Below, piece after piece: positions 44,309 to 53,723 of a stretch of 64,000 nt of DNA. The position numbers and the translations under genes are program-made. The notes beneath the pieces are model-generated. The model did not search any database and was not told the origin of the DNA. It saw only the letters and a program-made list of their open reading frames with translations. The DNA comes from Sphaerothrix gracilis. GTDB taxonomy: Bacteria > Cyanobacteriota > Cyanobacteriia > Phormidesmidales > Phormidesmidaceae. Location of the stretch: contig NZ_JASATW010000019.1 of assembly GCF_030405905.1 (NCBI RefSeq), forward strand, positions 1 to 64,000. The letters are read 5' to 3'. The stretch's first letter is position 1, and every line of letters begins with the position of its first letter.

Positions 44309-45480
44309 CTCTGAGCGCTGCTGACGTTTTGCACGACAGGTAGATAAACCCGAAACGTGCTGCCTTCATCGATCTGAGACTCTACCTCGATGCGTCCCTG
44401 ATGGGCTTTGATAATCCGAGATGAGAGGTGCAGCCCCAAACCGCTGCCTGCCCGCATGTGCTGTCCCTGGCGGAACCACTCAAAAAGCTCTTGCTGATCC
44501 TCTGCCGAAATGCCAGTGCCTGTATCCTGAATCACCGCAACGGCATACTTTTCTCGATCTATTCTGCCGTCGCCATTCTTTAACTCAACGCGAATTGTAA
44601 TTCCCCCTTCATCCGTAAACTTGATGGCATTGCCAATCAAATTCGTAATCACTCGCCGGATTTCTAGGCAGTCTCCCACAATCTTGCCATCCCAGTTAGC
44701 GGCTTGAGAACTGCTGGTTTGCAGCTCCAAATTAAGCCCTTTCTCTTCAATCAAAGGCCGCAGTTCTTCAACCACATCTCGAATCAAACCTTCAAAATCG
44801 AAGCGAGCAAACGTCATTGTTTTCTTACCCGCTTCGTGCCGATACACCTCCAGCAGCGTATTCACCATTTGCAGCAGATTTTGGTTGCTGCCAATAATGC
44901 CCTCGATCGCTTCCTGGGCAGTCGAGGCTACATCGCCAAATGTGCCTCTTTGAAGCAGGGTTAACATGCGATCGGCTGCCACCAAAGGCGTGCGCAAGTC
45001 GTGGGTAAGGCGAGAGACAAAATCCTCCCGCTGACGCATAATTTCTTGTTCAGCATCAATGCTGTGCTTCAGCCGCAGCAGCGCTCGCACCCGCGCCAGC
45101 AGTTCATCCATGTCAAAGGGTTTACGAATAAAGTCGTCAGCGCCTGTATCTAATCCTTTCACCACGCTTGACTCCTCGTGGGCCGTGACGAGAAGAATGG
45201 GGATAAATGGCAAATTGGGATTGCTGCGAATCTTCTGTGTCACCTCATAGCCATTCATACCCGGCATCATCACATCTAGCAGCACCAAACTCGGCGGAGA
45301 CTGATGAACCTGCTCCAAAGCAGACATACCATCTTCGGCGAAGCTAAGCTGATAGCCTTCTTCTTCCAAAATGGTTTGAACTAAAAATAAGTTATCAGGA
45401 GAATCATCAACGACTAAAATACAATCGCTTTGCGCTTGAAAAGAGGGTGAGGCATCGACATCGTGAATGGGCTGAAGCAT
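44305..45480 (-). CDS. Hybrid response regulator-histidine kinase (REC-HisKA-HATPase)
   Basis: A start at 45480 (MLQPIHDVDASPSF) is preferred, 32 codons inside the longest frame. The ~391-residue protein has an N-terminal receiver (CILVVDDSPDNLFLVQTILEEE, phosphoacceptor Asp in LVLLDVMMPGMNG), then HisKA with phosphorylatable His in RLTHDLRTPLVAADRML, and the ATPase domain (NLIGNAIKFTDEGG, DTGTGISAEDQQELFEWF, GSGLGLHLSSRI). No sensor or membrane region exists, so it is a cytoplasmic relay protein. It is the last of four signalling genes in one orientation; the inputs are unknown. Confidence 0.9.
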   Translation of the reverse strand: MLQPIHDVDASPSFQAQSDCILVVDDSPDNLFLVQTILEEEGYQLSFAEDGMSALEQVHQSPPSLVLLDVMMPGMNGYEVTQKIRSNPNLPFIPILLVTAHEESSVVKGLDTGADDFIRKPFDMDELLARVRALLRLKHSIDAEQEIMRQREDFVSRLTHDLRTPLVAADRMLTLLQRGTFGDVASTAQEAIEGIIGSNQNLLQMVNTLLEVYRHEAGKKTMTFARFDFEGLIRDVVEELRPLIEEKGLNLELQTSSSQAANWDGKIVGDCLEIRRVITNLIGNAIKFTDEGGITIRVELKNGDGRIDREKYAVAVIQDTGTGISAEDQQELFEWFRQGQHMRAGSGLGLHLSSRIIKAHQGRIEVESQIDEGSTFRVYLPVVQNVSSAQS

Positions 45481-45607
45481 TGTATTTTGAAAATAATTTA
45501 GTAAGAATACATGATTTTCAAACTTAGCCGAGGGAAAAGCTGGAAGGTACGCAGCGATCGCAGTCATTAGGTTCAAGACCTCAACCTAGGCGCGATCGCT
45601 CAAGCCT

Positions 45608-46897
45608 TTAGGAAGCCAAAATATCAACCTTTGTACATGTTTCAGAACTGTCAGGTTCCGCTGTTTGGACATGGCGAGGAATACTCACGGTAAAAACAGA
45701 CCCCTGCTCTATATGACTATTGACTTCAACTGTGCCGTGCATCATCTTGACTAAAGAATCTACAATCGCTAGCCCAAGCCCCGTTCCTGGATAACGGCGG
45801 GTGCTGGTTTGATCAACCTGTCTGAAGGCTTCAAAAATGTGTTTGAGATGATTAGGCTCAATACCAATTCCGGTATCGCTCACCCGCAAACAAAGTTGCT
45901 CAGGCGATATTTCCGTGAGTTCAACGGAAACCCTACCTTGATCCGTAAATTTAATGGCGTTGGAGAGAAGGTTGACGAGGATCTGACGAAAGCGAATCGG
46001 ATCGTTGATGATCCAAGGGTTGCTGAGCTGGATCTTGAGCTGTAGAGATAGACCGCTTTCTTCCGCTAGCGATCGCAGCTCCTCAGTCGTTGACTCGATT
46101 AGCTGAGCCGCATTAAACCTTTCTAGCTTGAGCTGTAAGCGGCCCGCTTCTATCTTAGAAAAGTCCAAAATGTCATTCAGCAAGGTCAGCAGATTTTTGC
46201 CGTTATTTAAAATGCGCTGCACCATATCTACATGTTGCTGCGAAAATCGCCCCTGACCGCGACGCAGCAAAATCTGAGAAAACCCAATGATGGCGTTCAT
46301 CGGCGTTCTCAGCTCGTGAGACATAGTGGCTAAAAACTCAGACTTGAGCCGCGAAGCCCGGATGAGTTCAATATTTTGGAGCTGGATTTGCTGCCGCTGC
46401 TTTTCCAGCTCTAAATTTTGCCGGGTCAAAATTTCGTTCTTTTCCCGTAGCTCCTGCTGGGCCTGCGCCGCTTCAAGCTCAGCTTCATAGACCCGGATCG
46501 CATTGCGCAGACAGCGCACTAATGTACCCGGAGTGATTTTTGATTTTGATAAATAGTCCGAAGCGCCAGCCTTCATCAGCTCGACGGCTATTTCTTCATC
46601 GCCCTGACCTGTGAGCACAATCAGCGGAATCTTCAGACCGGACTGGCGCAAAGCTTTGACTAACTCCAGTCCGCTCATATCTGGCAGGCGGTAGTCCAAA
46701 AAGATGCAGTCAAAGGAAAGCTGCCGCAGCATAGCGATCGCGGTTTGGCAGTTTTCTGCCTCATCAAACTGCAGCGGAATATTAGCCTTTCTAAAAGCAC
46801 GACGAACTGCCAAACGATCGATCTCGTCATCATCAACAATTAAAATCTTCAGCAAATTTGCTGATTGTGCAGTTGAGGCAGCAGTCGTTTTCTTCAT
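45608..46897 (-). CDS. Hybrid response regulator-histidine kinase (REC-coiled coil-HisKA-HATPase)
   Basis: The 429-residue protein contains a receiver (LLKILIVDDDEIDRLAVRRAF, Asp in CIFLDYRLPDMSG), a coiled-coil linker (QQELREKNEILTRQNLELEKQ), HisKA (ATMSHELRTPMNAIIGFSQI) and the kinase ATPase (NLLSNAIKFTDQGRVSVEL, DTGIGIEPNHLKHIFEAF, GTGLGLAIVDSLV). Like its neighbour it lacks a sensor domain and likely receives phosphate from another kinase. It starts only 20 bp after the stop of the Rcp-type regulator, suggesting co-transcription. Confidence 0.9.
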   Translation of the reverse strand: MKKTTAASTAQSANLLKILIVDDDEIDRLAVRRAFRKANIPLQFDEAENCQTAIAMLRQLSFDCIFLDYRLPDMSGLELVKALRQSGLKIPLIVLTGQGDEEIAVELMKAGASDYLSKSKITPGTLVRCLRNAIRVYEAELEAAQAQQELREKNEILTRQNLELEKQRQQIQLQNIELIRASRLKSEFLATMSHELRTPMNAIIGFSQILLRRGQGRFSQQHVDMVQRILNNGKNLLTLLNDILDFSKIEAGRLQLKLERFNAAQLIESTTEELRSLAEESGLSLQLKIQLSNPWIINDPIRFRQILVNLLSNAIKFTDQGRVSVELTEISPEQLCLRVSDTGIGIEPNHLKHIFEAFRQVDQTSTRRYPGTGLGLAIVDSLVKMMHGTVEVNSHIEQGSVFTVSIPRHVQTAEPDSSETCTKVDILAS

Positions 46898-46917
46898 TAA
46901 CGCTTACGTGGGCAGTC

Positions 46918-47349
46918 TTACGGCATTTCGCATAGAGTCCAGTACTTGTTTAAAGTTGCCATCACCTCAGCGAAGTTAAGAAATGTGACAGGCTTCAACA
47001 AATACCCCGCAACATTTAACTTGTAGGCTTCGACCCGATCTTGATCCTGATTGGATGTGGTTAGCACAATTACGGGAGTTAGGCACAGCTTAGGATCAGC
47101 TCGGAGATTTTGTAAAAACTCGATGCCGCCCATCTTAGGCATATTCAAGTCCAGCAAAACCAGTCTCCTCTCATCGGGGATCAAAGGACGCTTATCTTGA
47201 CTTCCCTGCAGCATTTCTAGAGCTTCTAGACCGTTTCCAGCCACATAAAGTGGGTTGACGATGTTATTTTTGCGAAAAGCCCGCTTCACATTCATCACAT
47301 CGACTTCGTCGTCTTCTACCAGCAGAATATTGATCGCTCTAGAGTCCAT
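46918..47349 (-). CDS. Rcp1-type single-domain response regulator
   Basis: The 143-residue protein is a stand-alone receiver: INILLVEDDEVDVMNVKRAF, phosphoacceptor Asp in LVLLDLNMPKMGGIEFLQNL, Thr in VIVLTTSNQDQDRV and Lys in VAGYLLKPVTF. The length and NxPxMxG pattern match Rcp1-like partners of cyanobacterial phytochrome-type kinases, which fits the PAS-PAS kinase gene 158 bp upstream. It has no output domain, so it passes phosphate on or binds targets. Confidence 0.9.
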   Translation of the reverse strand: MDSRAINILLVEDDEVDVMNVKRAFRKNNIVNPLYVAGNGLEALEMLQGSQDKRPLIPDERRLVLLDLNMPKMGGIEFLQNLRADPKLCLTPVIVLTTSNQDQDRVEAYKLNVAGYLLKPVTFLNFAEVMATLNKYWTLCEMP

Positions 47350-47507
47350 GAGGCGCGATTGCTACAAAGCAAAGTTAAGGTTTTGTCATTTATATCAAGT
47401 CCGACGGTCAATACCTATCTGCTAAGGGATAGACTCTAGCGTTTGGAATTTTTCGCTCACAGCCATCGCTCAGCCAACCGCCTGCCTATCTATTAGCATT
47501 CCCATCG

Positions 47508-49289
47508 TCAGTTTTGTTTAGGCCAGATGAAGTGAAAGGTGGTCCCCTCTCCTAGCTGAGAGTCCACATTAATCTCGCCACCCTCCGTATCAATAATTTT
47601 TTTGATGATAGACAAACCAATGCCGGTGCTTTCAGTTTTGTCGCGGGGTTCAAGGGTTTGGAACACTTGAAAGATCTTATCGTGATATTGAGGCGCAATT
47701 CCAGGGCCGTTATCGCTGACTAAAAATTCGTAATATGAGTCTTTGTCGTGGAATTGAATATCTATTTTGCCTTGAGGCTTGTCGTTGTATTTAACGGCGT
47801 TGCTGATCAGGTTCGAGAAAACCTGCCGCAAAATCAGGCGCTTAGCGGTTATCGTCGGCAGATGCGATGGCAGGTTAATCACAAAATCGTCGGGTGGGGC
47901 CTGCAAATCAATCACTTCTGCCAAAAAGTCTTGCAGTGAAAAGGTTTCTGTCGGGACTTCTTTGCGCCCTATACGGGAATAGGCTAGGAGTCCTTCAATC
48001 AGCGCCTCCATGCGATGAACTCGGCCCCGCATCAGTCGCATATGTTCTTGACTTTCTGCTGGTAGCTGATCGCCGACGTCTTCTTCTATCCAGGTAGAAA
48101 GATTGGCGATCGCCCGCAATGGGGCCTTCAGATCATGGGAGGCAACATAGGCAAACTGATCGAGTTCTTGATTACGTCGCTCTAAGAGGCCGGTCGTTTG
48201 TAGCAGCAGCGTATTAATTTGCGCCAGTTCGTTAGCGCGGGCCTCCAGCATTTCTTGGGCTTTACGGCGATCGCTGATATCGTTGATAACCCCGACCATA
48301 CCGACAAAAGCGGCGCTTTCGTCATGCTGAGGCTGTAGGTCTATTTCAATCCAGCAGGTTTGGCCTGAACGAGTCTGCAACCTCAGTTCACGCTGCTGCT
48401 GCTGCAAATTTTGAGCCATCTGCTGGGTGCAGTCACGACACCAGGGCTGATCTTGAACATGGAAATACTGCCAGAAAGGTTTTCCTAAGCTTTCCTCAGA
48501 CGAAAAACCGGTAATTGCCTGCCATGAGGCATTCAAGAATGTCCAATTGCCCTCCGCGTCCGTCTGAAAGATAATCTCACGAATACTGTCTACGACGGAG
48601 CGATAGCGCTGTTCACTGAGGCTCAGAGCCTGTCTAGCAGCCTCGATTTCGGCCTTGGCTGTGCGCTCTCGTTTTAGCAGATTGTCTTTCACCTGGTTAG
48701 CGACTTCTAACTCAGCCGTACGGGCTGCCACCCGCTCCTCTAGTTCCTGATTCAGCGCCGCCAAGCGGAATTCCATCTGCTTGCGCTCGGTGATATTTAA
48801 GCTGACGCCAATAATGCGATGAATTTCTTTGTCGGCATCGTTCAAAGGAGTCAGGGTAGTTAACCACCACGACTCCTGGCCTGAAAAAGGCAGCTTTTCC
48901 TCATACTCAACCGTCTGCCTTGCTGCCACACAGGACTGATAGCGCGATCTCACTGCCGCGGCTGCCGCAGCGGGCAAAATATCTTCTGGCCCGCTGCCAA
49001 TCACATGGTCAGCCGATAGACCTGTCAAACGCTCAGAAGCGGGATTGAAGCCGGCATAGCGAAAATTTCCATCGGGCAAAACATCCACGACAAAAATTGC
49101 TTCTCTGACATTGTCGTAAACGCTGCGTAAAAAAAGTTCTTGTTGACGCAGCGCTCTCATAGTCTCCTCGTGATCGGCCTGTAGCTGACTATACTCAACC
49201 CGGGTGTCTGCCAAATTTTCCTGCAGGCGATCGCCACGACTGCGCGCCGTAGGCTCTTGAGGATGAAACGCATCTGGAAACTGAGCCAT
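47508..49289 (-). CDS. PAS-PAS sensor histidine kinase, phytochrome-kinase-like transmitter
   Basis: The 593-residue cytoplasmic kinase has an N-terminal coiled coil, PAS 1 (about 55-170; LRSVYDNVREAIFVVDVLPDG), a second coiled coil (about 170-220), PAS 2 with PAC (about 225-345; VVDSIREIIFQTDAEGNW), HisKA with FAYVASHDLKAPLRAIANL and the ATPase domain (NLISNAVKYNDKPQ, DNGPGIAPQYHDKIFQVF, STGIGLSIIKKI). The SHDLKAPLR box is the form found in cyanobacterial phytochrome-like transmitters whose usual partner is an Rcp-type receiver, here next in the operon. No chromophore-binding GAF domain is present. The signal is unknown. Confidence 0.88.
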   Translation of the reverse strand: MAQFPDAFHPQEPTARSRGDRLQENLADTRVEYSQLQADHEETMRALRQQELFLRSVYDNVREAIFVVDVLPDGNFRYAGFNPASERLTGLSADHVIGSGPEDILPAAAAAAVRSRYQSCVAARQTVEYEEKLPFSGQESWWLTTLTPLNDADKEIHRIIGVSLNITERKQMEFRLAALNQELEERVAARTAELEVANQVKDNLLKRERTAKAEIEAARQALSLSEQRYRSVVDSIREIIFQTDAEGNWTFLNASWQAITGFSSEESLGKPFWQYFHVQDQPWCRDCTQQMAQNLQQQQRELRLQTRSGQTCWIEIDLQPQHDESAAFVGMVGVINDISDRRKAQEMLEARANELAQINTLLLQTTGLLERRNQELDQFAYVASHDLKAPLRAIANLSTWIEEDVGDQLPAESQEHMRLMRGRVHRMEALIEGLLAYSRIGRKEVPTETFSLQDFLAEVIDLQAPPDDFVINLPSHLPTITAKRLILRQVFSNLISNAVKYNDKPQGKIDIQFHDKDSYYEFLVSDNGPGIAPQYHDKIFQVFQTLEPRDKTESTGIGLSIIKKIIDTEGGEINVDSQLGEGTTFHFIWPKQN

Positions 49290-50026
49290 AAAACATTAAC
49301 GAAAAAATTCGAAAGACAACGCTTTAGGACTGAGCGATCATAACTGGGATCTAGACAGGGTATCTCAGCCGAAACCTCTGTCAAAATGCCAGTCAGACAT
49401 CAGTAAATCGTGAAGCACAGGGAGCTAGCTGCTAGGGACAGCCTAGCGCAATCCTGATCCCCACCTTATAAATTCAATCATCCCTAAAACCCGACAGCGT
49501 ATGACTATAGACAGATATCCGAATGGTTCAACTCTGTGGGTAGTTTCTCGGATCTTCATCGCCCAGCAATTCTATCCTGAAAGCGCAATCCATCAAAATT
49601 TCAGAATTTGGCTAATCGTCTGCGAGGCCGTTGAGGCTCAAAGGCGGTTTTCCAAGTCTTAATTAAGAAATGATACTCCCCCAAAATCTATCTAGAGATT
49701 TATCTAGCTAAGACAAAAAATAGTTCTTTTGTCAGGCGTTAATTCTGTAGGTGTTTTAGTAAATTTGGCCGTAATCTGTTTTGAAGTCTATTTTTGCAGT
49801 TATTTCATCAATCACTTAACTTACTTGGGAAATACATAACGGCAATTTTCCACCGCCATTCTAGAGACAAGTCGAAGTGAAGAGTGGGCGGTTAATGAGG
49901 TGACAATAAATTACGTTTTTGCTTTTTTGCTAAATAATGATTGCAGTTTTGAGTTTAGTTAGACCAATCATGCTAGTTGACAGCCCCCTACTCTGTCTGG
50001 ATTATCCGTTCGGGGAGGTGCGTTGA
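49290..50026. other. 737-bp intergenic region between divergent signalling genes
   Basis: The region is AT-rich from 49650 to 49990 and carries no supported ORF, tRNA or terminator. It should contain the promoters of the PAS kinase operon (near 49300-49400) and of the DUF2294 gene. I did not recognise an Yfr-type or other known small RNA. Confidence 0.35.
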
Positions 50027-50434
50027 ATGGGATCTCAAGAGCAAACGATTGGTCAGCTTGAACGGGATTTATCACAGAAGCTGCAGGCGCTTTATCGTCA
50101 TCGACTGGGACACCGCGTAGGTAAAGTGACCTGCCAGATGTTCGAGCAGAAGTTGGCGATCGTGCTTGAAGACTCCCTGACCCTGCCAGAGCAGCTGATT
50201 GTGGAAGACGGCAGCACTGAGCTGGCTGATGAAATTCACGGACAAATTGAGCGCCTGCTGCGGCCTGAGATCAAGCAGCTCATTGAGACGATTTTTGCAG
50301 TTGAAGTCCTGGATCTACTATCAGATGCCAAACTCAGCACGGGGCGCACAGGCATGATAGCTATTCTGGACAAAGTTCCAGACGTGCGAAATCCTGATGC
50401 AATTCCCAAGATTAAGAAAAAGGCGGCAACTTAG
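50027..50434 (+). CDS. DUF2294 domain-containing protein
   Basis: The 135-residue protein matches DUF2294: IGQLERDLSQKLQALYRHRLGHRVGKVTCQMFEQKLAIVLED near the start and EIKQLIETIFAVEVLDLLSDAKLSTGRTGMIAILDKVPDVRNP towards the end. The family is widespread in cyanobacteria and Bacillus; no biochemical function is established. It lies between the sensor kinases and a NarL-type regulator. GGGGAGGTG just before the ATG is a strong ribosome-binding site. Confidence 0.85.
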   Translation: MGSQEQTIGQLERDLSQKLQALYRHRLGHRVGKVTCQMFEQKLAIVLEDSLTLPEQLIVEDGSTELADEIHGQIERLLRPEIKQLIETIFAVEVLDLLSDAKLSTGRTGMIAILDKVPDVRNPDAIPKIKKKAAT

Positions 50435-50686
50435 CCAGTGAACTGGATTGATTGAATTGAACTCAGCTAGCTCAACGAGGGCTAACAGCAATCTAATTGT
50501 AGGAAACTAGGCAGCAATAGTAGAATTAGGGAGTTAAGCGTAAACAGCTTAATCTCGGCTAGCGCCGCCATGTGTAGCTGAACCCTAAAGCGCTTCCATT
50601 TTAGGCATTGCAGTAAACTTCATTTTGCGCCTACAAGTGAGCTTTAAGCGATCGCCTTTACCCAGATATCCCCTGATTTTTCCACT

Positions 50687-51391
50687 ATGGACAACATCCG
50701 AATCGTTTTGATAGAAGATCATGACTTAACCCGCGTCGGCCTCAAAGCTGCGATGCAGCAGCAGCCTGACATGAGCGTAGTGGGAGAAACAGGCAATGGT
50801 AAGGCTGGACTCAGCATTTTGCGGGAAATCCAGCCAGATATAGCCGTAGTGGATATCGGTCTGCCGGATATTGACGGCGTGGAGCTAACTCGGCAGTTCA
50901 AGGAAAGTCAGGGGGAGGCTGAGACCAAAATTTTGATCCTGACGATGCACGATAATGAGGAAGCGGTGATGGCCGCCTTTGCGGCTGGGGCTGACTCTTA
51001 CAGCGTTAAGGATGTAGACATTGAGCAGCTAATTGAGGCAATTCGCGTCACCCACGCGGGCAATGCCTGGATTGATCCGACCATTGCTCGCATTGTTCTC
51101 AATCAGGCCCAGCAGCAGCAGGTAGAGATTGCCAGTTCCGGTGACGCTGCCGATGCGGAAAATTCTAAGGCCGACTACGAGCAGGTATTAGCAGCCTATC
51201 CGCTTACAGAGCGGGAGCTAGAGGTTTTAGAGCTAATCGTAGCGGGCTACAGCAACGCGGCGATCGCCGAGGAACTCTACATCACGGTCGGCACGGTCAA
51301 GACCCACGTTTGCAACATTCTCAATAAGCTCAGCGCCAGCGATCGCACTCAGGCTGCCGTCCGTGCCCTACGGACTGGACTGGTTAGCTAG
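50687..51391 (+). CDS. NarL/FixJ-family response regulator
   Basis: The 234-residue protein has a receiver domain (residues 3-125; IRIVLIEDHDLTRVGLKAAM, Asp in IAVVDIGLPDIDG, Lys in SYSVKD) and a LuxR-type HTH (about 165-225; LTERELEVLELIVAGYSNAAIAEELYITVGTVKTHVCNILNKL). It acts as a DNA-binding transcription factor activated by phosphorylation. Its cognate kinase is not adjacent; the hybrid kinases on the opposite strand are candidates. Target genes may include the downstream small membrane protein, but this is only positional. Confidence 0.9.
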   Translation: MDNIRIVLIEDHDLTRVGLKAAMQQQPDMSVVGETGNGKAGLSILREIQPDIAVVDIGLPDIDGVELTRQFKESQGEAETKILILTMHDNEEAVMAAFAAGADSYSVKDVDIEQLIEAIRVTHAGNAWIDPTIARIVLNQAQQQQVEIASSGDAADAENSKADYEQVLAAYPLTERELEVLELIVAGYSNAAIAEELYITVGTVKTHVCNILNKLSASDRTQAAVRALRTGLVS

Positions 51392-51491
51392 CCGTTTTGG
51401 GGCTGATACGCTAATAAGTCGCAAGAGGGATGTATCGTCAGCAACAGTTTCGTAACCTGAGCTTAAAGGTTGATATATAAGGATTTAACCT

Positions 51492-51671
51492 ATGAACTTA
51501 TTTATGCAAACTGCTGAATCTACGGCACTACCCATATCGCTGGGTATGATATTTTTTATTGGTTTTGTGGCAGCAGTCGTTCTAGGTTCAATTGCCTGGT
51601 ACAACTCGAAGCGCCCGGCAGGTTGGGAGGACAAAGAGCGTCCTGACGTTGTGCCCAAAATTGACAAGTAA
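51492..51671 (+). CDS. Small single-helix membrane protein, Psb35-like
   Basis: The 59-residue protein has one transmembrane helix (ISLGMIFFIGFVAAVVLGSIAW, about 15-36) and a short charged tail (RPAGWEDKERPDVVPKIDK). The layout, size and GWEDKERP tail resemble the cyanobacterial photosystem II assembly factor Psb35, which associates with the CP47 module and high-light-inducible proteins in thylakoids. I recognise the type rather than a specific aligned sequence, so no symbol is given. AAGGA at 51479-51483 lies about 9 bp before the ATG, and a strong terminator follows at 51703. Confidence 0.55.
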   Translation: MNLFMQTAESTALPISLGMIFFIGFVAAVVLGSIAWYNSKRPAGWEDKERPDVVPKIDK

Positions 51672-51702
51672 TTAATCGCTGACTCTTCTCAGTGAATCAT
51701 TC

Positions 51703-51731
51703 AAAGACGCAGTTACATCGCGTCTTTTTTT
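51703..51731 (+). terminator. Rho-independent terminator
   Basis: AAAGACGC / GCGTCTTT stem with a 9-nt loop, followed by a run of Ts. It sits 32 bp after the stop of the small membrane protein gene and separates it from the sigma factor gene. Confidence 0.9.
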
Positions 51732-51954
51732 TGCTTTTTCCTGGCTGAGTTTAGATTTACCGCCTGCTGGTAGCGATCCGCGGGGGTAATCAGCCAAAGA
51801 ATTTGGGATTACGTCTCCTGGGAGATGTGCGAACTATTAATAAGACGAATAATAAGCTATGTGAACTACTTTACTTAAACGACCCAACAGTCAAACCTGT
51901 CGGCCCTGTTCCAGAGCAACTAGATCACACCTAAGGTAAGCGTTTTTCAATTTT

Positions 51955-52914
51955 ATGGCAACTGTTCGATACTCTACGGATTCAGTACGTAACTATCTCA
52001 AAGAGATTGGTCGTATTCCTTTGCTTACCCACGAGCAGGAGATTTCCTACGGTAAGCAGGTGAAGCGTCTAATGGCCCTAGAAGCCGTCCGAGACTCGTT
52101 TGCTGAGGAGAAAGAGCGTCAGCCCTCCTTAGCTGAATGGGCAGAAGCCGCTAAGGTGTCAGAGACGGAACTAGCGCAAGTCGTCGAGAAAGGTGAGTCT
52201 GCCAAGAAAAAAATGGTGGCCGCCAACCTGCGTCTTGTGGTTTCCATCGCCAAAAAATACACCAAGCGCAACTTAGATCTGATGGATCTAGTGCAGGAGG
52301 GCACCATTGGCCTGCAGCGAGGCGTTGAGAAGTTTGATCCAGCCAAAGGCTATCGCTTTTCTACCTATGCTTACTGGTGGATTCGTCAGGCCATGACCCG
52401 CGCCTTAGCAGAGAAGAGTCGCACTATTCGCCTGCCCATTCACATCAACGAAACGCTCAACAAAATCAAGAAAGCTCAGCGTACCCTGGCCCAAGAACTA
52501 GGGCGCTCAGCCACCGTTTCCGAGCTGGCCGAACATCTAGAGCTTCCTAACAAGAAAGTGCGGCAATATCTCGGCTATGCCCGTCAGCCCCTGTCGCTGG
52601 AAACGCGTATGGGCGACAACCAGGACACTGAACTGGGAGATTTGCTAGAAGACCCCGATTCTTCCCCCGAAGACTTTACAATCCAGACCAATCTGCAGCA
52701 AGATTTGCGCGAGATGATGTCTGGACTGACGCCGCAGCAGCGGGAAGTGCTGGCGTTGCGATTTGGCCTAGAAGATGGCCGCGAGCTATCACTGGCTAAA
52801 GTGGGTAAGCGACTCAACATCAGCCGCGAGCGCGTCCGGCAGCTACAGCAGCAAGCGGTGAAAAAGCTGCGTCAGCAAAGCGGCAATCTCAAAGAGTATC
52901 TGGTAGCCCTCTAG
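51955..52914 (+). CDS. Group 2 sigma-70-family RNA polymerase sigma factor
   Basis: The 319-residue sigma factor carries region 1.2 (DSVRNYLKEIGRIPLLTHEQEI), region 2 (NLRLVVSIAKKYTKRNLDLMDLVQEGTIGLQRGVEKFDPAKGYRFSTYAYWWIRQAMTRA), region 3 and region 4 (LTPQQREVLALRFGLEDGRELSLAKVGKRLNISRERVRQLQQ). It lacks the long region 1.1 of primary SigA, so it belongs to group 2 (SigB/C/D/E-like), which adjusts transcription to light, nutrient or stress state. I cannot pick the subgroup. The 280-bp upstream gap contains no other gene. Confidence 0.9.
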   Translation: MATVRYSTDSVRNYLKEIGRIPLLTHEQEISYGKQVKRLMALEAVRDSFAEEKERQPSLAEWAEAAKVSETELAQVVEKGESAKKKMVAANLRLVVSIAKKYTKRNLDLMDLVQEGTIGLQRGVEKFDPAKGYRFSTYAYWWIRQAMTRALAEKSRTIRLPIHINETLNKIKKAQRTLAQELGRSATVSELAEHLELPNKKVRQYLGYARQPLSLETRMGDNQDTELGDLLEDPDSSPEDFTIQTNLQQDLREMMSGLTPQQREVLALRFGLEDGRELSLAKVGKRLNISRERVRQLQQQAVKKLRQQSGNLKEYLVAL

Positions 52915-53085
52915 GCGCAGTTTAGGCAGATTGCCATTCGATGCTGAGGGTCCAGGCGGTGAAGCTTCATCCTGGTATTGCGGTAAGACAGGCTGGGGTG
53001 AAGCGATCGCCTAACAATTGAGTCCATTAAAAAACTATTTTTATCAATCTAAGCTGTAACTGTTTATTTTTATAGAGGTGACATT

Positions 53086-53697
53086 ATGACACTTGGCAAA
53101 CATCGGCGCGCTATTGGCGTTTTTTCTCGCGAACGCGATGCTCAATATGCTTACGAAGATCTCAAACAGTCAGGCTTTCCGGTTGATCATGTTTCGGTCG
53201 TAGCGAAACAGCCTACTGAAAACTCCACAGCCGGGAAAGACCTCACCCAAGAGCCAGGGCACGAGACGGGCAAAGGGGCCGCAGTGGGAGCCGTTACTGG
53301 CACAACGCTGGGACTGCTGGGCGGATTACTGGCGGGTGTAGCGACATTTGCCATACCGGGCGTGGGTGTCTTTATCGGGGCGGGCACGATTGCCACAACT
53401 CTAGCCACAACGCTGGCAGGCGGCGGCATTGGTGCTGTTTCTGGGGGCTTGGTTGGAGCGCTAGCAGGCTTAGGCATTCCAGATGACCGGGCCAAGGTTT
53501 ACAGCGATCGCCTGTCTCAAGGGGACTATCTAATTGTGGTAGAAGGGACGGCTGACGAAATTTTACGAGCACAGTCAGTGCTGTTTAACCACCCAGGACT
53601 GGAAGAATGGGGTGTCTATGATGCCGACAGCGATCGCCCCCGGCAGGTTGATTTAGCAAGCGAAGTCCGCAGTGACTCTCAGCATTCACGGCCCTAG
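53086..53697 (+). CDS. General stress protein 17M-like (YflT-domain) protein with glycine-zipper centre
   Basis: The 203-residue protein begins with a YflT/GSP17M-type domain (RRAIGVFSRERDAQYAYEDLKQSGFPVDHVSVVAK, residues 5-40). A Gly/Ala-rich hydrophobic segment follows (GAAVGAVTGTTLGLLGGLLAGVATFAIPGVGVFIGAG, about 65-130), which can insert in membranes. The C-terminal part (KVYSDRLSQGDYLIVVEG, about 142-160) is like the ferredoxin-type second half. Such proteins respond to osmotic or light stress in several bacteria; the mechanism is not known. It follows the sigma factor gene by 170 bp, convergent with the next gene. Confidence 0.75.
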   Translation: MTLGKHRRAIGVFSRERDAQYAYEDLKQSGFPVDHVSVVAKQPTENSTAGKDLTQEPGHETGKGAAVGAVTGTTLGLLGGLLAGVATFAIPGVGVFIGAGTIATTLATTLAGGGIGAVSGGLVGALAGLGIPDDRAKVYSDRLSQGDYLIVVEGTADEILRAQSVLFNHPGLEEWGVYDADSDRPRQVDLASEVRSDSQHSRP

Positions 53698-53723
53698 CCG
53701 CGGCTGAATACTATTGAAACAGA

